Under the pieces are notes generated by a model that saw only the letters and a program-made list of their open reading frames with translations, was not told where the DNA came from and ran no database searches. DNA of 5,968 bases, taken from assembly GCA_001464165.1 (NCBI GenBank), contig LNEX01000453.1:1-5968 (forward strand). Reading direction: 5' to 3'. The stretch comes from a bacterium Ga0077546. Lineage in GTDB: Bacteria > Cyanobacteriota > Vampirovibrionia > Obscuribacterales > Obscuribacteraceae. The translations under genes were made by a program, and so were the position numbers. The stretch's first letter is position 1. The number at the start of each line of letters is the position of its first letter. Shown in pieces: positions 1 to 3,038 of this stretch.

Positions 1-902
1 AAACTATTGGAGTGCCACCATATAGACGACCAGGGAATATGGTCTTTCAGAGCTATGCCTTGTTTCCCCACATGTCTGTTTTAGAAAATGTTGCTTTTGG
101 TTTGCGCTCGGCCAAGCGTTATAGCAATGCCGAAATTGGTGAGAAGAGCCGAGAGGCTTTGAAAATAGTACGCTTAAGTGAGTTTGCCGAGCGGTTGCCA
201 GCCCAGCTCTCTGGTGGTCAGCAGCAACGAGTTGCCCTTGCTCGTGCCTTGGTAATGAGGCCGGTTGTCTTGCTGCTTGACGAACCTCTTTCTGCTTTAG
301 ATGTGCGTATTCGTGAAGAAATGCAAGAAGAGTTGTCTCGTTTGAAGAGAGAGCTGAATTTGACCTTTGTTATGGTCACTCACGATCAAGCTGAAGCTTT
401 GGCAATTTCTACAAGAGTGGCTGTTTTTAACGGTGGCAACTTAGAGCAAGTGGGCAGCCCTTCTGAAATATACGAGCAGCCCCAAACAGCCTTCACTGCT
501 GGTTTTATTGGTCGCTCTAATCTACTACCCGGTAAGGTCGTGTCTAGCGACAGTCACTCAGTTGTACTTGATTGTAATACTTGCATGGTGCTTAGTTCGC
601 GCACTGTCGGTAGTGCGCTGCTGCCAGTCGGGGGCAGTGCTTTTGCCTGCTTTAAGCCAGAAGCGGTCAAGCTATTTGGTCAGCAACCAGAATCTAGTCA
701 GAACCTTATTTCGTGTAAAATTACTAATAGCTCGTATCTCGGTAGCTTAGTCGATTTAAAGCTCTCCTCTAGTAGGGCTAGTGTGCCGTTGCGGGCCGTG
801 GTGGCATCTTCGCAGCTGGAGTTGTTGAGTAGTGAACAGTTAGCTGGTGCAGAGCTATATCTTAGTTTTGAGCCGCAGGCTGTTAGCGTTATACCTGTAT
901 GA
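1..902 (+). CDS. potA: Polyamine-type ABC transporter ATP-binding protein PotA (5' truncated by window edge)
   Basis: This is the ATPase subunit of a spermidine/putrescine-type ABC importer. It works on the inner face of the cytoplasmic membrane and drives uptake by ATP hydrolysis. The reading frame is open from the first bases, so the gene starts upstream and the Walker A region is missing from view. Counting the GTG at position 12 as residue 1, one sees the Q-loop (VFQSYALFPH, Q13), the ABC signature LSGGQ (66-70), Walker B VVLLLDE (85-91), the D-loop SALD (94-97) and the switch histidine in VTHDQ (H124). After about residue 168 comes a C-terminal region of about 125 residues opening SNLLPGKV, as in the TOBE regulatory domain of PotA/MalK-type ATPases. 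The GTG at 12 lies inside the conserved core and is not the real start. The stop codon overlaps the potD start by four bases. Sugar, iron or thiamine ATPases share this fold; the PotD neighbour points to polyamines. Confidence 0.93.
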   Translation, partial: TIGVPPYRRPGNMVFQSYALFPHMSVLENVAFGLRSAKRYSNAEIGEKSREALKIVRLSEFAERLPAQLSGGQQQRVALARALVMRPVVLLLDEPLSALDVRIREEMQEELSRLKRELNLTFVMVTHDQAEALAISTRVAVFNGGNLEQVGSPSEIYEQPQTAFTAGFIGRSNLLPGKVVSSDSHSVVLDCNTCMVLSSRTVGSALLPVGGSAFACFKPEAVKLFGQQPESSQNLISCKITNSSYLGSLVDLKLSSSRASVPLRAVVASSQLELLSSEQLAGAELYLSFEPQAVSVIPV

Positions 903-2005
903 TTGTACCTCTTGAACAATTGCAATTTACTCGTCGGCAAATGCTCGGGGCTCTCTCGTCAATGCTACTTGTCCCGGCACTTTCGGCTTGCAGTTCCAAG
1001 TCGTTTGAGCAAAGAGCTGACCAACTGAATATTCTCAATTGGGCAGATTATTTGCATCCTGATGCAATTCCTGAATTTGAAAAGCGTTATTCGTGCAAAG
1101 TTGTCTATGATACCTTTGCCTCAAATGAGGCTTTGCTGGCTAAATTGCAGGCAGGAGGTAGCTTGTACGATGTAATTGTGCCATCGAGTTATATGGTCAA
1201 GCAATTGCACAAATTAGACATACTTTCGCCCCTCGATCACGATCGCCTTCCGGGTTTGTCCCATATGCTGTCGCGCTTCACTAATTCTGCTTTTGACCCG
1301 GGTTTGAAACATTGTGTGCCCTATACTTGGGGCACTACTGGTGCAGGCTTTAGCTTAGAAAAGATGACTGAGCTGGGTCTGATCAAAAACTCTTCTAACC
1401 TCTCTCTGCCATGGGAAGTTTTCTGGGATAAGCGATTGTCTCAGCGCATGACTTTGCTTGATGATGGTCGTGAAGTAATTGGCATGGCTTTGAAAATGTC
1501 TGGCCATTCATACAATACGGTTGAAAAGCCAATCATTGCTTCTGCCACCAAAAAGCTAATTGAACAAAAGCCGCTGACCATGTGTTACACATCCGATCAA
1601 GTAATTGTTGAGCTTGCTAGCGGTGACTCATATCTATCACAAGTATTTAGTGGGGACGCCTATCAGGCGCGGCGTGACAATCCTGATTTGCGTTATATTA
1701 TTCCTAGCAATGGTGCCTCAATTTGGACTGATAATTTCTGCATACCGACTACGGCGCCACACGTAGATCTGGCTTATAAATGGATCAACTACATGCTAGA
1801 GCCGGCTGTGGCTGCGGCTTGTGCAAATTTTACTAATTATGCAATTGCCAATGAAACAGCCTGGAAACTAGTTGACTCTCATTTGCGCCAAGACCCTAAT
1901 CTTTACCCACCGCCTAAAGTCATGGAGCGCTGTGAAGAGTTGGGTGAGATTGGTTCGGCTATCTTCATATTTGACAGTATGTGGACCGAGCTTAAGTGCG
2001 CTTGA
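899..2005 (+). CDS. potD: Spermidine/putrescine-binding lipoprotein PotD family
   Basis: This is the extracytoplasmic substrate-binding protein of a polyamine-type ABC importer, 368 residues, close to the family's usual size. The N-terminus has twin arginines (TRRQMLG, 11-17), a hydrophobic stretch and a lipobox LSAC with the lipidated cysteine at C31, so the protein is probably membrane-anchored, possibly Tat-exported. The mature part follows E. coli PotD as recalled: NWADY (47-51), VPSSY (94-98), PYTWG (141-145), LLDDGREV (186-193) and SIWTDNFCIP (274-283). Ligand residues E. coli D168, E171, W255 and D257 match D189, E192, W276 and D278 here, while W229 appears replaced by F250. The ATG overlaps the potA stop (ATGA) and no Shine-Dalgarno is visible, so translation is probably coupled. 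No permease gene lies between the two. Putrescine versus spermidine preference cannot be read from the sequence, and another small cationic ligand is possible. Confidence 0.92.
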   Translation: MIVPLEQLQFTRRQMLGALSSMLLVPALSACSSKSFEQRADQLNILNWADYLHPDAIPEFEKRYSCKVVYDTFASNEALLAKLQAGGSLYDVIVPSSYMVKQLHKLDILSPLDHDRLPGLSHMLSRFTNSAFDPGLKHCVPYTWGTTGAGFSLEKMTELGLIKNSSNLSLPWEVFWDKRLSQRMTLLDDGREVIGMALKMSGHSYNTVEKPIIASATKKLIEQKPLTMCYTSDQVIVELASGDSYLSQVFSGDAYQARRDNPDLRYIIPSNGASIWTDNFCIPTTAPHVDLAYKWINYMLEPAVAAACANFTNYAIANETAWKLVDSHLRQDPNLYPPPKVMERCEELGEIGSAIFIFDSMWTELKCA

Positions 2006-2028
2006 AAAAAGATAGCTGGAAATTAAGC

Positions 2029-2730
2029 CTATTTATTGGCTACTAAAAATATTGAACCACCATCAACTTCGTCGTAGCTCATAGTTTTGAAAGTCTTGAA
2101 TAGATCTTGCAATTCTTCTAACGAATAGCGTCGCAGCATCATACCTTTGCGGGCTTTATCTGTATAAACATGGGTGCCATCTTCTAGAGTGTAGTATTCG
2201 CCAGGTCCGCCTCCCACTTTGTCGAAGCAGCCGACGAAAACACCACCTTCATTGAGAAGAGAGTTAACTTTATCGGTCATTAGCTGGGCCTGCTTAATGG
2301 GAAAGTGCTCAAAAATAGAGTTGGCAACAACTGCATCAAAGCTGCCTGCTTCGTATTGCAGTTTTGATGCATCACCTACTTGAAAAGAGATTTTTAATTC
2401 TTCCTGGTTGGCCCAAGTATTGGCCAAGTTAATTGCTTGGGCCGAAACATCGACCCCTACTACTTCAAAGCCTTGTCTGGCCAGGTAGACAGCCAGCCAG
2501 CCAGAGCCGCAGCCGAGGTCAAGCACTTTTTTTGCGCTTACTTTGTTCAATTCTTCGGCAATTCGCGGAATGTAAGACAAGTCGGGTAGCTGCGTATATG
2601 GCACTTTGCACATGTTCCAGGCTTTTTCCCAAAAACTGATATTTTCTTGGTAGACCACTTCAAGGGGCAAAGCTGCTCCTCTGCCTTCTCTTGCGCTTTC
2701 GTTGTCAGCTATGTCGTCAGTTTTTGTCAT
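2029..2730 (-). CDS. Class I SAM-dependent methyltransferase, substrate unknown
   Basis: A cytoplasmic Rossmann-fold methyltransferase of 233 residues. From the chosen ATG (2730) the order is a hydrophilic N-terminal segment, motif I VLDLGCGSG (69-77, the SAM glycine loop), GVDVS (92-96, whose acidic residue should bind the SAM ribose), GDAS (119-122, adenine contact) and SFDAVVANSIFEHF (130-143, post-II/motif III region). The C-terminal part has a basic segment (YTDKARKGMMLRRYS) and a GSIFLVANK ending. This matches the large Methyltransf_11/25-like group, which spans small molecules, lipids, quinones and proteins, so no substrate can be assigned. The frame can extend to a TTG at 2772 (14 more residues). 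I prefer the ATG because the extension starts with a rare codon and neither start has a convincing ribosome binding site. The gene converges on potD with a 23-base gap and has no partner on its own strand here. Confidence 0.88.
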   Translation of the reverse strand: MTKTDDIADNESAREGRGAALPLEVVYQENISFWEKAWNMCKVPYTQLPDLSYIPRIAEELNKVSAKKVLDLGCGSGWLAVYLARQGFEVVGVDVSAQAINLANTWANQEELKISFQVGDASKLQYEAGSFDAVVANSIFEHFPIKQAQLMTDKVNSLLNEGGVFVGCFDKVGGGPGEYYTLEDGTHVYTDKARKGMMLRRYSLEELQDLFKTFKTMSYDEVDGGSIFLVANK

Positions 2731-2792
2731 CGTCAAATTCAAAATTCTCGCTCGCAAAGCCAGTACAGCCAAATATGAGATTATTGGCCAGG

Positions 2793-2815
2793 TTGACCCA
2801 TGTTAGCATTGACCC
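2793..2815. repeat. TTGACCC direct repeat, 16-base period
   Basis: TTGACCC occurs at 2793-2799 and again at 2809-2815, giving a 16-base spacing start to start. It lies 63-85 bases upstream of the methyltransferase ATG, where an operator could sit. It is short enough to be chance, and no known regulator site is recognised. Confidence 0.35.
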
Positions 2816-2819
2816 TCTT

Positions 2820-2848
2820 AAGCTATGGCACTTGAGAAGAGATGTAAA
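2820..2848 (-). promoter_or_regulatory. Weak sigma-70-like promoter candidate for the methyltransferase gene
   Basis: Read on the - strand, TTTACA (2848-2843; five of six match TTGACA) is followed after 17 bases by TAGCTT (2825-2820; only TAnnnT fits the -10 consensus). Transcription would begin near 2812, giving a leader of roughly 80 bases to the ATG at 2730, and would pass through the TTGACCC repeat. The -10 match is poor, so this is tentative. Confidence 0.2.
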
Positions 2849-2899
2849 GGGTAACATTAAGTCACAGTCAGGTTATCTGAGATTAAGGGCGGAGGCACA

Positions 2900-2968
2900 G
2901 TGGTATCTATTTATGCAGGAAACCTATTAAAATCTACTTTCTTGCCCATATCTCTTACTCACAACTAG
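2900..2968 (+). other. Mini-ORF resembling the start of an RRM RNA-binding protein (possible remnant)
   Basis: A GGAGG at 2891-2895 lies four bases before a GTG that opens a 22-codon frame ending in TAG at 2966-2968. The translation begins (M)VSIYAGNL. Small RRM-type RNA-binding proteins of cyanobacteria typically start MSIYVGNL, which is RNP2 of the RRM, so seven of the first eight aligned positions agree if GTA is read in place of their ATG. The resemblance ends there, and no RRM body follows before the stop. It may be a decayed gene start, a tiny leader peptide or chance. Confidence 0.2.
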
Positions 2969-2988
2969 TTCAACCTTACGCTAGTTCA
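2965..2988. repeat. CTAGTTCA direct repeat, 16-base period
   Basis: The eight-base word CTAGTTCA occurs at 2965-2972 and exactly again at 2981-2988, separated by eight bases. It lies about 50-75 bases upstream of the ATG at 3039 of the GGDEF gene. The spacing equals that of the other direct repeat in this region, although the words differ. It could be a regulator binding site; no family is recognised. Confidence 0.4.
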
Positions 2989-3038
2989 CTGCTGGTAAAT
3001 AGAAATTGACGGACGAGTCCGGCCGCATACAATTGCAG

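Larger units (their letters stand above)
2731..3038. other. Divergent intergenic region with short direct repeats
   Basis: This 308-base stretch lies between the methyltransferase gene (reading left) and the large GGDEF gene (reading right), so it should carry the 5' regulatory signals of both. No long ORF in it looks like a protein; the + strand frame reaching 2930 is mostly antisense to the methyltransferase gene. Visible content: TTGACCC twice (2793 and 2809), CTAGTTCA twice (2965 and 2981), a GGAGG at 2891-2895 followed by a 22-codon mini-ORF (2900-2968), and an AT-rich patch near 2925-2935. No tRNA, strong hairpin terminator or recognised riboswitch was seen. If the TTG start at 2772 or 3006 is correct for either gene, the region is shorter. 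Confidence 0.6.

Noticed and set aside
508..750. Open frame on the + strand inside potA
   Set aside because: It lies wholly within the conserved-frame potA gene, has no family features, and is explained as an alternative-frame shadow.
2026..2041. Intrinsic bidirectional terminator between potD and the methyltransferase gene
   Set aside because: The stem is only four pairs with an eight-base loop and lacks an adjoining U-run on the + strand.
2691..2930. 79-codon + frame crossing the methyltransferase 5' end into the intergenic gap
   Set aside because: Half is antisense to the methyltransferase N-terminus; the translation shows no motif and no ribosome binding site was seen.
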